From positions 1-40,740 of the forward strand of contig JBBHKE010001274.1 of the NCBI GenBank assembly GCA_037447655.1: DNA of 40,740 nucleotides. The letters run 5' to 3'. Within the stretch, counting starts at the first letter, position 1. Every line of letters starts with the position of its first letter. Position numbers and translations under genes: made by a program. This DNA is from Zygnema cylindricum (taxonomy: Eukaryota; Streptophyta; Zygnematophyceae; Zygnematales; Zygnemataceae). Of the stretch, positions 1-8,036 are shown piece after piece. The notes below the pieces were generated by a model, which saw nothing but the letters and a program-made list of their open reading frames with translations, was not told the DNA's origin and ran no database searches.

Positions 1-118
1 TAGCTCCCTATCCAGCCTTCAGTGACTACGACAAGTATGGGGGCTTGGAAAGGGGAGTTAGAGGCAGACCGCCTCAGCTCTTTTTCTATCCTAATACAGA
101 CCTATAAAATACTCAAAT
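1..118 (-). repeat. Cop-1-type LTR tail fragment
   Basis: This stretch resembles the last ~110 bases (plus-strand reading) of the Cop-1 LTRs at 7880-8000 and 36980-37100. Shared landmarks are the CAGTGACT-CGACAAG block, the purine-rich GAGAGTTGGAGAGAGAAG-like block and a closing AAAATACT. It stops before the expected terminal TTTCTACA and abuts a gypsy integrase fragment, so this end is truncated. The left part lies outside the window. Confidence 0.6.
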
Positions 119-715
119 ATCAACAGACCACCCACAAGCCGACGGATTGGCAGAAAGGTGCGTACAGAACAGTATACCGGTCGCTGCGTAAATATGTTGT
201 GGAAGAGGAATTAGGAGAAAGGGATAGAAGGGTGCCTTAGATTGCCATGGGGTACAGATTTAGCCGGCAATCCTCCCTCCACTCCTATAGTCTTTATTTT
301 ATTTTGTTCGGACGACATCCAATCGTACTCGGCGCTGCCTCCGCCCAAGCATTAGTCCTTGCGGAGATTGATAACAAGGGGACGGTCGAGAAACTGATTG
401 CCGACAAGGCCAAGGTATTTCTCCGGGGAATGCCTCTAGCCATAAGGAATTTACAAGCAGCTTATCACCGAGATCAACTCTGGTATTTGCAACACTAGAG
501 CGGGAATTTTGTCTCGCGGCAACGACGATTCTAGCTTGGGAATTTTGTGTATTAGATGCAACAGAAAAATGACACGCTGGACATTTCGGCGGGACGGGTG
601 ATCTTAAAAGTGGTAGAGGTTTCCAATAAGGGTGTTTTGACAGTGGAAGGAAAAGACGGTCAGAAAATCAAAGAGAATCACATCAATGTAGCTCCCTGTC
701 ACCTCCGGGATTGGA
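118..715 (+). pseudogene. Ty3/gypsy integrase C-terminal fragment (degenerate)
   Basis: It encodes the end of a Ty3/gypsy Pol polyprotein, the integrase that would insert element cDNA. The conserved HPQADG-AER block (cf. family HPQTDG-xER) is read at 120-160. After a frameshift near 165-175 the reading continues in the frame of position 22: RSLRKYVVE, then IAMGYRFSRQSSL, then YFILFGRHPIVLG at 290-330. A basic C-terminal domain with GRVILKVVEV and GVLTVEGKDG follows at 590-660 and ends near APCHL. In-frame stops are at 238-240, 496-498, 532-534 and 553-555. The catalytic DDE core upstream is missing. It is a dead fragment joined directly to a copia LTR remnant. Confidence 0.85.
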
Positions 716-959
716 AGACGAGCCCATTTTTCACCTCACCTATTTTTCTGACCCACCTAAATGTTCCTCCGACTGCCTACGTCATCCTCTCCGGGACATG
801 TACTAGTATGTGACTGATGTGACCAGTATTGGCATCAGTCCTGCCTTCCATCCTCTTGGGACACTCGTCCTAAATTCTCACCCCTCTAGTTGTGCGGGAA
901 CTGCGAATTGGGCGGGTAATTAATCTTATGTCTTAGTCATGGTTGACTAAGAGTGGGGG
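716..959 (+). other. 3' non-coding end of the gypsy fragment, with hairpin and PPT-like tract
   Basis: No gene is seen. Near the right end a perfect 8-bp hairpin (CTTAGTCA at 932-939, loop TGGT, TGACTAAG at 944-951) runs into the purine-rich tract GAGTGGGGGAAGCAAG at 951-966. That is where a polypurine tract and 3' LTR start would be expected after a gypsy pol gene. I cannot see a clean TG start for an LTR here. Confidence 0.4.
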
Positions 960-1031
960 AAGCAAGACCCCGACTCCATTTCCAAAAGCCCTATCCCTTT
1001 CCCGGCCAAGTGGGGAAAGGGAGGGGGAGGG

Positions 1032-1260
1032 TGTTGGATTGGCACGTGAAGCCGGTCCAATACGGGGTAGAATATCGAAATATCCATACTCGAGCCGCCC
1101 GTAATAAATGGGTACGGACCCGCCAGTCTCAACATCGAGCTGGTGGCACAGTGGTAGTGCGTTCGCAGCTGAAGTGAAAGCTCCCAGGTTCGAACCCTGG
1201 TTGGCTCAATTTTCCCAAATGTGGGACATGCCGAATCCCGGATTTCTAGGAAATCTAACA
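1032..1260 (+). repeat. TRIM 5' LTR
   Basis: A 229-bp LTR, nearly identical to 1318-1546. By eye there are about a dozen differences, several of them in the acceptor-stem part of the embedded tRNA-like sequence. It begins TGTTGGATTGG and ends AAATCTAACA immediately before the primer binding site. Confidence 0.93.
1137..1208 (+). other. tRNA-like cloverleaf with Pol III A and B boxes, in TRIM 5' LTR
   Basis: The bases fold as a full tRNA: acceptor stem 1137-1143/1201-1207 (last three pairs are G-U), D stem GCAC/GTGC (1146-1149/1157-1160), anticodon stem TTCGC/GTGAA (1162-1166/1174-1178), and a perfect 5-bp T stem CCAGG/CCTGG with loop TTCGAAC. TGGCACAGTGG (1144-1154) fits the A-box consensus TRGYNNARNNG and GGTTCGAACCC fits the B box. 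A TTTT run follows at 1210-1213. The anticodon loop AGCTGAA lacks the universal T33, so a role in translation is unlikely. An internal Pol III promoter is the inference. Confidence 0.75.
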
Positions 1261-1272
1261 TGGTATCGGAGC
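1261..1272 (+). promoter_or_regulatory. TRIM primer binding site
   Basis: TGGTATCGGAGC directly follows the LTR and matches the usual plant retrotransposon site TGGTATCAGAGC, complementary to the 3' end of initiator tRNA-Met, with one mismatch. Confidence 0.9.
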
Positions 1273-1293
1273 AAGCGGGATTGCGGATGGTTT

Positions 1294-1343
1294 GACCGGC
1301 TTTCTCGTAAGGGGGGATGTTGGATTGGCACGTGAAGCCGGTC
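1294..1343 (+). promoter_or_regulatory. TRIM polypurine tract / LTR boundary inside an inverted repeat
   Basis: The purine tract AAGGGGGGA (1309-1317) ends at the right LTR (1318). GACCGGCTT (1294-1302) and AAGCCGGTC (1335-1343) form a perfect 9-bp inverted repeat bracketing this boundary. The right arm is part of the LTR and so also occurs in the left LTR. Confidence 0.8.
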
Positions 1344-1546
1344 CAATATGGGGTAGAATATGGAAATATCCATACTCGAGCCGCCCGTAATAAATGGGTA
1401 CGGACCCGTCAGTCTCAACATCGAGCAGGTGGCACAGTGGTAGTGCGTTCGCAGCTGAAGTGAATGGTCCCAGGTTCGAACCCTGGCCGGCTCAATTTTT
1501 CCAAGTGTGGAACATGCCGAATCCCGGATTTCTATGAAATCTAACA
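1318..1546 (+). repeat. TRIM 3' LTR
   Basis: Second 229-bp LTR, same ends as the first, followed by the GAGGG target duplication at 1547-1551. Confidence 0.93.
1423..1494 (+). other. tRNA-like cloverleaf in TRIM 3' LTR
   Basis: Same structure as 1137-1208. Its acceptor stem GAGCAGG/CCGGCTC has Watson-Crick G-C pairs where the left copy has G-U wobbles, and one mismatch. A-box, D stem, T stem and B-box are intact, and a TTTTT run follows at 1496-1500, a possible Pol III terminator. Confidence 0.75.
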
Positions 1547-1737
1547 GAGGGGATATCTTTTCGCCCTCCCCATGCATTCATCCATATTTTGCTTACATGT
1601 CCAGGGAAGGAATGTGGGCAACAGTTGGCATAATCATTATTATGCAAAGCATTCGCATTTTGGGGGTTATTTGCAAGACTCCAATACCGACTGCTCCGGG
1701 CAGTGCGCCCTGCCCTCATGTTTCTCCGGCACGCTCA

Positions 1738-2930
1738 GCAGTTGTCAAGCTCGTGTGCTTTATCGACATTTCTTTATCTCAGCAAGAATTTTCGGGACCT
1801 TTCTCCCCTGTACAATCGACCAATTACGGAAGAAATAGTGTACCTAGCTGGACGAGATTCCTCTATTTTCTAAACTGAGCGGAACACACCTTATTTCGCG
1901 CCTAACGGAGGCCAGACGACAAAGTTTCCGTCTCACAGATGGCGATTCCGTTACATGGGACTAGTTTACATCGGCCATCGTGGGGGGTACATTGTGGATG
2001 GCCACGTAGCTTTTCGGATTGTCATTTAGATTTTGCTTTTAGCTGTCAATAGAATTTCAGTTCTAGTTCAGCTGACTTTTTGTCTATTAATTACCTCAGG
2101 TCAAAGTCTGGTGTTCCCACGCCAGTTCAAGATTTTTGGTAGTTTATTGGTGCCGATTGGGACTCTCAATTCCGGATTTAGCCGGAGTGTGAAAAAAATC
2201 TTTTTGCCCTGAGTGTGGTACGGCCTTATTTGTCCTATGTCAGTTTGAAAGCAATTGCTCTCCGCTCATTGGCTGTTTGCATTGCGTTGACCTTTTGGAT
2301 CTGAAACTGGATAAACTATGTTGTATAAGGCACTTGGGGCCAAATGAGATAGGTTCTAGTTTAAGTGTTGTCTCCCAAGAAAAACCCTAGAAATTCCAAC
2401 AAACTTTCTTTTGGAGAACTTTTGTTTACTATGTGATTGTGACCATATTGCCATCTTGGTTTGCATCTGTCTTTTGTGGAAGTCGTAGTCCGATCGGGTA
2501 GTTGGCACTATCTTTCATGTTTGGGCGATTAGGGATTGTCGTCTGTTGGATAGCACGAAGGGTCTTGTTGGTTCCGGGTTGCGGAAACTGAGGAGTTAAG
2601 GAGGCTTTACCTGTTCCGGTGTCTTCGCAGAGATTTCGTCTCCTCTTGTTGTCATCGTGAGGTTCTAGGGGTATGTTGAGCTAGCTTGCTATCATTCCAA
2701 ATTATACCTTTATTCTCTATTTTCTCGGTCAAGGTGATATTGTTAATTCTGAGACTGCATATATTTATTTTATCCTTTCATTATTCTGAGTGGAAGTATC
2801 TTGGTTCTCTCTTTGGTAGTCTTTTTTGGGGCTTCGGTAGGTTTTTCCTCCGGGGTCGATTACCAGATTCTTTTGTACCAAAATAGTGGATTTTGAGAGA
2901 ATTTTTGTTAGACTTTCAACATAGCGTAGC
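1738..2930. other. Unassigned 1.2-kb region, possibly gypsy LTR or leader
   Basis: No coding sequence is supported. Short frames here have no recognisable motif. Base composition is T-rich on this strand with G-rich patches, like LTR or 5' leader sequence. A TATA-like TTGTATAAGG lies at about 2319-2330. The region ends with ...TTTCAACA just before R1 copy 2. Lying between two R1 copies, it could be the body of one long gypsy LTR whose first ~258 bp is R1. Confidence 0.3.
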
Positions 2931-3190
2931 AAGCAGGACCTTGTCTCCATTTCCAAAAGCCCAATCCCTTTCCTCGGCCAGGTTGGGAAAGGGAGGGGAA
3001 GGGGATATCTTTTCGCCCTCCCCATGCATTCATCCCTATTTTGCCTGCATGTCAAGGGAAGGAATGCAGGCAGCAGTGGGCATAATCATTATTATGGGAA
3101 TATTCGCATTTTGGGGGTTATTTGCAGGACTCCAATGCCGACTACTCCGGGCAGTGGGCCCTCCCCTCATGTTTTTCAGGCACGCTCGAC
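2931..3190 (+). repeat. R1 repeat, copy 2 (uninterrupted)
   Basis: This ~258-bp copy aligns with copy 1 on both sides of the TRIM and lacks it, so it shows the empty site. It contains a pyrimidine/purine inverted pair (CCCTTTCC near 2966, GGGAAAGGG near 2988). It ends at CACGCTC, where copia A sequence begins, so the right side is probably a deletion or rearrangement junction. Confidence 0.7.
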
Positions 3191-3191
3191 A

Positions 3192-5794
3192 AAGGACCGG
3201 CCAAATTGCCCTCACCTGGTGGTAAAAGGTTTATCATGACAATCACTTACGATTGGTCTCGGTACTCTAGAGTGTATTTTTTGCAAAATAAATCAAAGGT
3301 TCCATAGGTTTTTAAGGAATATAAAGCATGGAGGGAGAAACTCCATAAAAACTCTATTAAATGAGTATGGAGTGATAATGGGGGAGAGTATACCTCTTAT
3401 CAGTTTGTTGATTTTTTGAGATAAGATGGAGTGCAACACCAAAAGACAGTTCGTGAAAATCGTGAGAAGAATGGTGAAGCCGAGAGGTTAAATAGAACAC
3501 TTAGTGATAGTGCCAGGAGTATGTTGTTAGATAAGTAGATAGGAAAGAGACTTTGCGCCGAAGCTATAAATTGTGAAAATTATCTCAAGAATAGAGTTCT
3601 TACTTCAGTTGTAAAAGGCTTAACACCTTATGAGAGATGGACTGGCCGAAAACCAGATGTTTCACACTTAAAGGTTTTCGGTAGTCAAGTATTTAGCCTA
3701 AACACAGATCGGTCGAATTGGAAGTTAGATCTAAAAGGAAAACCAGGATATCTGTTAGGATATGATGAAGATGTAAAGGGATATAGAGTCTATGATCTCA
3801 AGAGAGAAGATATAATCCTAGTGAAGCATGTAGTGGTCATGGATGAAGGGAAATCTATAGATCCCTTTAAGTATACAAACACAATCAAAATCAGATTTGA
3901 GTTAGAAAATTGTGATTACTTTGAGTTTCCTAACTATCTAGGTTTCCAAGAAGATGATGATCTTACAGGTACAAATCAGATTGAAGAAGACTCAGCCGTG
4001 GAACCTCTTGTAAAAATTCCAACCGAAGCGGAAGACGTGGTGGAAATAAACCCGAAATCGAGGAATATGGGAGAAGTCGAAACTGCTCGAAAGAATCCAC
4101 GGGAACCATCTATTCCGGCAAAAAAATTTGAAGGAGGAAGAAGAAGCAGCAAAAGACAACAAAGGAGAAATGTTAACAACAAGGTAACTAAACTGTATCA
4201 CCCCGATGAACCTCAAACTTATAATGAGGCAATAAACTGTCCTGAAAGAAACCCGTGTAAGACAGCCATTAATGAGGAGATGGCTTCCATTATGACGGCC
4301 GATACATGGGAATTGATGGACAGTCCTCCTGACAGAAAGCCAATCAGGTGTAAGTGGGTATTTAAATTGAACCTCAACCCAGATAACACCATTGAGCGCT
4401 ACAAGGCTTGGTTAGTGGCAAAAGGATTTACTCAAAAAGAGGGAATTAACTACATTGAGACATTTGCCCCGGTCGTCAAATTTCCCTCCGTTCGGATACT
4501 TCTCAGTATGGCGGCAGCGGAAGACATGGAAGTACATCAGATGGATATCAAGACGACCTTCCTACATAGATAGTTCGAAGAGGAGATTTTTATGCGACAG
4601 CCAAAAGGATTTGTGGAGCAAGGAGAAGAAAGCAAGGTATGCCGATTGATCAAATATTTGTATGGGCTAAAACATGAGCCCCAGCTATGGAATACGAAGC
4701 TCAAGGAGGTTTTTACGAGTTTGGGATATATTCGGATCAACTCCTTCACTCAATTTTTTTGTTTGAAGATGAGGAAGGAATTATTTTCATTGCAATTTAT
4801 ATTGATGATTTGCTTGTTTTAAGTAAATCTATGGATAAGATAAATAAGTTGAAAAATGATTTAAAATGGAGATTTGAGATGAAGGATATGGGAGAAGCAA
4901 GGTATATTTTGGGAATTCAGGTAGAAAGGGACAGAGAGAGAAAGATAATCAGATTAACTCAAAAAGAGTCCATTGGAAACATGTTAGAAAAATTCCAAAT
5001 GGACAAGGCTAATAGTTGTACCACTCCTATGGATTTAAAGAAGGGAAGTGAGGGGAGTGAGGAAGAGGGAGTTATAATCTTAGATGATGAGGTAGGCCCG
5101 GAAGAGAAAAGATTTATGCAGACCATCCCTTATAGACAAGTAGTGGGCAGCCTAATATATTTTATGAATTGTACCCGTCCGGACATAGCCGCAGTTGTAG
5201 GAGTACTAAGTAGGAGTCTGAATGCTCCCACTAAGAAAGATTTAGGAGGCAGCTAAGAGGGTCCTTAGATATATCATAAGGACAAGAGATCTATGGTTGT
5301 ATTTGGGTGGGAAAAATACTTACATCACCACTTGGAGTGATGCTAGCTATGGAGATGCTCTTATGGGGAGAAGCACGTCTAGGTATGTATTGTATGTGGG
5401 TGATGGGGCTTGCTGCTAGAGTAGCAAGCAGCAAAAGGTTATTGAGAAGTCCACCATAGAAGTTGAGTATATGGCCTCTTGCTCTGCTGTAAAAGAATTA
5501 ATGTGGGTCAAGTCCTTGCTTGGTGAGCTTGGTCATCTTAAAAGTGGTGTCCAAAAAGTGTTTTGTGATAATCAGGCAGCCATTGCCATTTCTGTGAATC
5601 CTAAACACCACTTTAAAGCAAAACATATAAACATTAGACTTAGCTTTGTTAGGGAGAAAGTAGAAAAAAAGATAATCAGTTTAGAGTATAGACCAGATTG
5701 TGAGATGGTAGTAGATATGATGACCAAACATGTGCCTTCCTCAAAACTATTTTTTTGTAGGGAGAAGTGTGGTCTTAAATTTAAAAGTGACTAG
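3192..5794 (+). pseudogene. Copia A pol fragment (integrase, reverse transcriptase, RNase H), Cop-1 family
   Basis: This is a 5'-truncated Ty1/copia polyprotein. It begins inside the integrase core at GPAKLPSPGG, so gag, protease and the first catalytic Asp are missing. Integrase landmarks are SDNGGEY (~3371) and ERLNRTLSDSARSM (~3482); the linker follows at 3660-4230. Reverse transcriptase runs from ~4240: TAINEEMASI, KWVFKLNLNPDNTIERYKA, HQMDIKTTFL and the catalytic YIDD (~4799). RNase H has SDASYGD (~5335) and CDNQAA (~5565). Stops lie at 3305, 3362, 3422, ~3537 and 4571, with frameshifts near 4745 and 5242. It shares protein sequence with copias B and C. The TAG stop sits in the left arm of the PPT-flanking inverted repeat. 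Confidence 0.93.
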
Positions 5795-5818
5795 AAAATA
5801 ACGGGAGTGTAGGAATTA

Positions 5819-6816
5819 TGCAATTTTGTGTCCCACAATTAACTAAAGAACTTAGGAAGCCTCTAGATATCTTTTGACTAACCCTTCTTCAATTAGGACC
5901 GCTGCTACCTAAGCAGGCAAATAGACAATTTGACTCCACCCCTGTGCAGATAAAACTCCCTTGAGCACACAATAAAAAAGAATTTGTGAAAACGCCCAAC
6001 TAGGCGATTAATTATCAAGTGGCAATGATGCCAATATTTATACAAGCTTATTGGGAGAGAGGCGCCTACATTCTCAGTCCTCTAAGTCCTAAACCTCTCA
6101 CACAAGCCTTATCTACTAATGTACGAACCAATCAGAGAACTACACAATACAAAAAATACTATGGCGGATGTCTTTATTGTACGGCCTGTGTACGACAAGG
6201 CCATGGAGTAGACGTCTGTCTCCTCTATACTTGTTCCCATGCCCCCCGGGATTCCCTCTTTCCTAATTCTATTGTGCCACATGGCGCCAGGTCATGTCAC
6301 GATCGAAAAACCCCAAAGCGGCCATTCCAGGGTCTCGGCAATGATACGTGCCGTCATATCTAAATCGGCTTTTAACAATGGCCATTAAAAACAAATGTCT
6401 GGTGCATTTGTTTCGTGCAAATTTTGTTCGCACTTTATTAGAATGAGTCTCTATGCTTGTTATCTCTCATTCTGTTAACCAGATTAAGGTTCTCTACAAT
6501 TGTTTAAATAAATAACAAATCCTATATACCTTAACCAACTTCTACGACAGATCGGTTAAAGCTGACGGCTACACCTCGCTCTGCCGGTTGAAGGTTCGAG
6601 TCCTACCATACTCAACCTTTTTGTTAAGAGTGACTTATGTCACTCTATAGTCCTGCCTCTGTAGCAAAGGCAGCCATGAATCCACCACTCTCTCTCACCT
6701 TGAGTGACTACAACAAGTATGGGGGTTAGAGAGACAGAAGGTGGAGGGAGATTGCCTACGCTTTTACTTAATCTATTCAGATTGGAAAATACCCACTAAA
6801 TTTATTAATTTCAACA
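5819..6816 (-). mobile_element. Solo LTR, diverged Cop-1-like, with TSD
   Basis: A 998-bp LTR (plus-strand reading starts TGCAATTTTG, ends TTTCAACA) flanked by AATTA at 5814-5818 and 6817-6821. Its order of blocks follows the Cop-1 LTR (AGGAAGCCTCTAG near 5851, TTATCTACTAATGTACG near 6109, GGTTCGAGTCC near 6593, CAACAAGTATGGGGGTTAGAG near 6711), with much divergence. There is no internal region, so it is a solo LTR formed by LTR-LTR recombination. Confidence 0.85.
6554..6622 (+). other. tRNA-like module (B box, T arm, T-run) in the solo LTR
   Basis: GGTTCGAGTCC (6593-6603) matches the Pol III B box exactly, within a T-arm-like hairpin AAGG-TTCGAGT-CCT. GGTT at 6554 can pair with AACC at 6614-6617, in acceptor-stem positions. 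TTTTT follows at 6618-6622. The D and anticodon arms are not convincing, so this is a tRNA-derived relic or internal promoter rather than a tRNA gene. Confidence 0.5.
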
Positions 6817-6995
6817 AATTAATGGTTCTTGTTAGTATTTTCTAGGTTTTAAAATGTATAAATAATGCAGAAAAATAAGCACAAACAGTTTTCCTCTAAC
6901 TCCTCTCTTCAACTCCCACACTTGTCGCAGTCACTCAAGGTTGGAGAGAGAGTAGGAGCCATGGTTGCGTATGTTGTCCAAAGAGAAAGGGAGTG

Positions 6996-8018
6996 TGAAA
7001 CTCTGAGACCTCCAAAAGTCCTCAGAGTGGACAACTTCTAAGAAGCCTCTAGGATAACCCTGACCCCTTTGTGTTTCAACAAAAATAACTGCTACATTGG
7101 CAGACAATAACTCTGAAGAACTTCACCCCTCTGAAGGCAAGACTCCCTTGAGTCGATAGCAAAAAGAATCTCTGAATTTGCTCCCCTGAGAAGTAAGTTA
7201 TGGAGGGTCAAAGTTGACCATTTGTACAGAAGCTCTCTGGGAGAGAGGGTCCTATCTTCAAATTTTTCTAAGTCCTATCTCTCTCACAGACTTTATCTAC
7301 TAATGTAAGGAGCCAATCAGATTGCAGTTTTGTACATAAAAGTACAGCTGATGGTGTACTTTCAGTACGAACATTGTACGACATGGCCTAGATGTTGACA
7401 CGTGGTATAACCGGATTCGCTCCCTTAATCCTTGGCGATGCCGCGATCAAATGTCATTCCGCCACGTGTCATCCGATGTGGCTATGATCGAAAACCGCCG
7501 AAATTCTCTTCTGCGATCTCGGCATTTAATTTCGGTTGGCGATTAAATTCACATTTAATCGTAGCCGTAATAAATAAATGTGCGGTATTCGTTTCTAAAC
7601 CGTACCGTAATCCGTACTTTTACATTACTGGATCTATGTCTCCCGTAAAACTATTTCAGTTAAATGAACTATCCTACGTATAAGTGTTTAATTAATTATC
7701 AAACGTCATAGTACATAACAATGATTCTAGACTTAACGGCTAAGGCTACCGGCTACCGGCTGTTTGTCGGCCAGTAGGTACCAGGATCAAATCCTGTGGC
7801 CGGCACATACCTTTTAGTAAATAAACCCCTAACTAATATATATTTCCCGTAAACCTCTAGATAGCCTAGGTAGCCATGGCTCTAGCTCCCTCTCCAATTT
7901 CTTAGTGACTGCGACAAGTTTGAGAGTTGGAGAGAGAAGTTAGAGGTAGACTCCCTCAGCTTCTTTTTTATTTCTATTCAGAACTAGAAAATACTTTAAA
8001 AGACCATTAATTTCTACA
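6996..8018 (-). repeat. Copia B 3' LTR
   Basis: A 1023-bp LTR. In plus-strand reading it starts TGAAACTCTGAGACC and ends AATTTCTACA, immediately before the PPT complement CTCCCCTTATTTT. It matches LTRs at 12371, 27049, 30665 and 36065. Confidence 0.92.
7731..7815 (+). other. tRNA-like T-arm/B-box module in Cop-1 LTR
   Basis: AACGGCTAAGGCTACCGGC is followed by a hairpin CCAGG-ATCAAAT-CCTGT (7781-7797), like a T arm and a degenerate B box, then GGCCGGCACA and TTTT (7812-7815). The module is kept at the same place in other Cop-1 LTRs (13110-13157, ~27810-27895, ~28105-28195, ~31420-31500, ~36825-36905). It reads opposite to the element. The 28105 copy has a perfect CCAGG/CCTGG stem. A full cloverleaf is not evident. 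Confidence 0.45.
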
Positions 8019-8036
8019 CTCCCCTTATTTTCTAGT
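7983..8036 (-). promoter_or_regulatory. Copia B polypurine tract / LTR boundary inside an inverted repeat
   Basis: In element sense the tract AAATAAGGGGAG lies just before the 3' LTR start TGTAGAAATTAATGG. On the plus strand the boundary is 8018/8019. ACTAGAAAATA (7983-7993) and TATTTTCTAGT (8026-8036) form a perfect 11-bp inverted repeat around it. The pol stop codon TAG is part of the outer arm. Confidence 0.82.

Larger units (their letters stand above)
1032..1546 (+). mobile_element. TRIM (terminal-repeat retrotransposon in miniature), complete, with TSD
   Basis: This is a complete 515-bp non-autonomous LTR element. Two 229-bp LTRs (1032-1260 and 1318-1546) start TGTTGG and end TCTAACA. 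The 57-bp internal region holds only a primer binding site directly after the left LTR and a purine tract directly before the right LTR. It is flanked by GAGGG at 1027-1031 and 1547-1551. The uninterrupted target is preserved in R1 copy 2 (near 2990-3005), which confirms both ends. It has no coding capacity and must be mobilised in trans. Each LTR contains a tRNA-like cloverleaf, unlike the 5S rRNA insert known from Cassandra TRIMs. Confidence 0.93.
960..1737 (+). repeat. R1 repeat, copy 1 (interrupted by the TRIM)
   Basis: With the TRIM (1032-1546) and one GAGGG removed, this is a ~258-bp sequence that matches 2931-3190 almost throughout. Shared blocks include CTCCATTTCCAAAAGCCC, GATATCTTTTCGCCCTCC, CATGCATTCATCC, CATAATCATTATTATG and CATTTTGGGGGTTATTTGCA. 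Similarity ends at CACGCTC (~1737). It could be the start of a gypsy 3' LTR or an independent repeat; nothing decides this here. Confidence 0.7.
5790..6995 (+). repeat. Copia A PPT and 3' LTR (split, truncated)
   Basis: The PPT AACGGGAG precedes an LTR start TGTAGGAATTA at 5808. The LTR is split at 5818/6817 by a solo LTR with duplicated AATTA, resumes as AATTAATGG..., and runs with clear reverse-complement similarity to Cop-1 LTRs (e.g. TTGTCGCAGTCACT at ~6924) until 6995, where copia B begins. The arms ACTAGAAAATA (5790-5800) and TATTTTCTAG (6836-6845) of the PPT-flanking inverted repeat are now ~1 kb apart because of the insertion. Confidence 0.8.

Noticed and set aside
716-813. Chromodomain after the gypsy integrase
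   Set aside because: The tail after APCHLRDWKTS has no recognisable chromodomain residues and soon hits a stop.
1137-1208. A functional tRNA gene
   Set aside because: The cloverleaf is complete but position 33 is G, the acceptor stem has three G-U pairs, and the sequence lies in both LTRs of a TRIM; an internal promoter or tRNA-derived relic is more likely.
1032-1546. Retrozyme (hammerhead ribozyme in the LTRs)
   Set aside because: Size and PBS/PPT layout would fit, but I find no CTGATGA...GAAA hammerhead core; the conserved insert is tRNA-like.
2893-3225. Open frame joining R1 repeat and integrase sequence
   Set aside because: Two unrelated repeats happen to be in phase across a junction; there is no domain in the R1 part.
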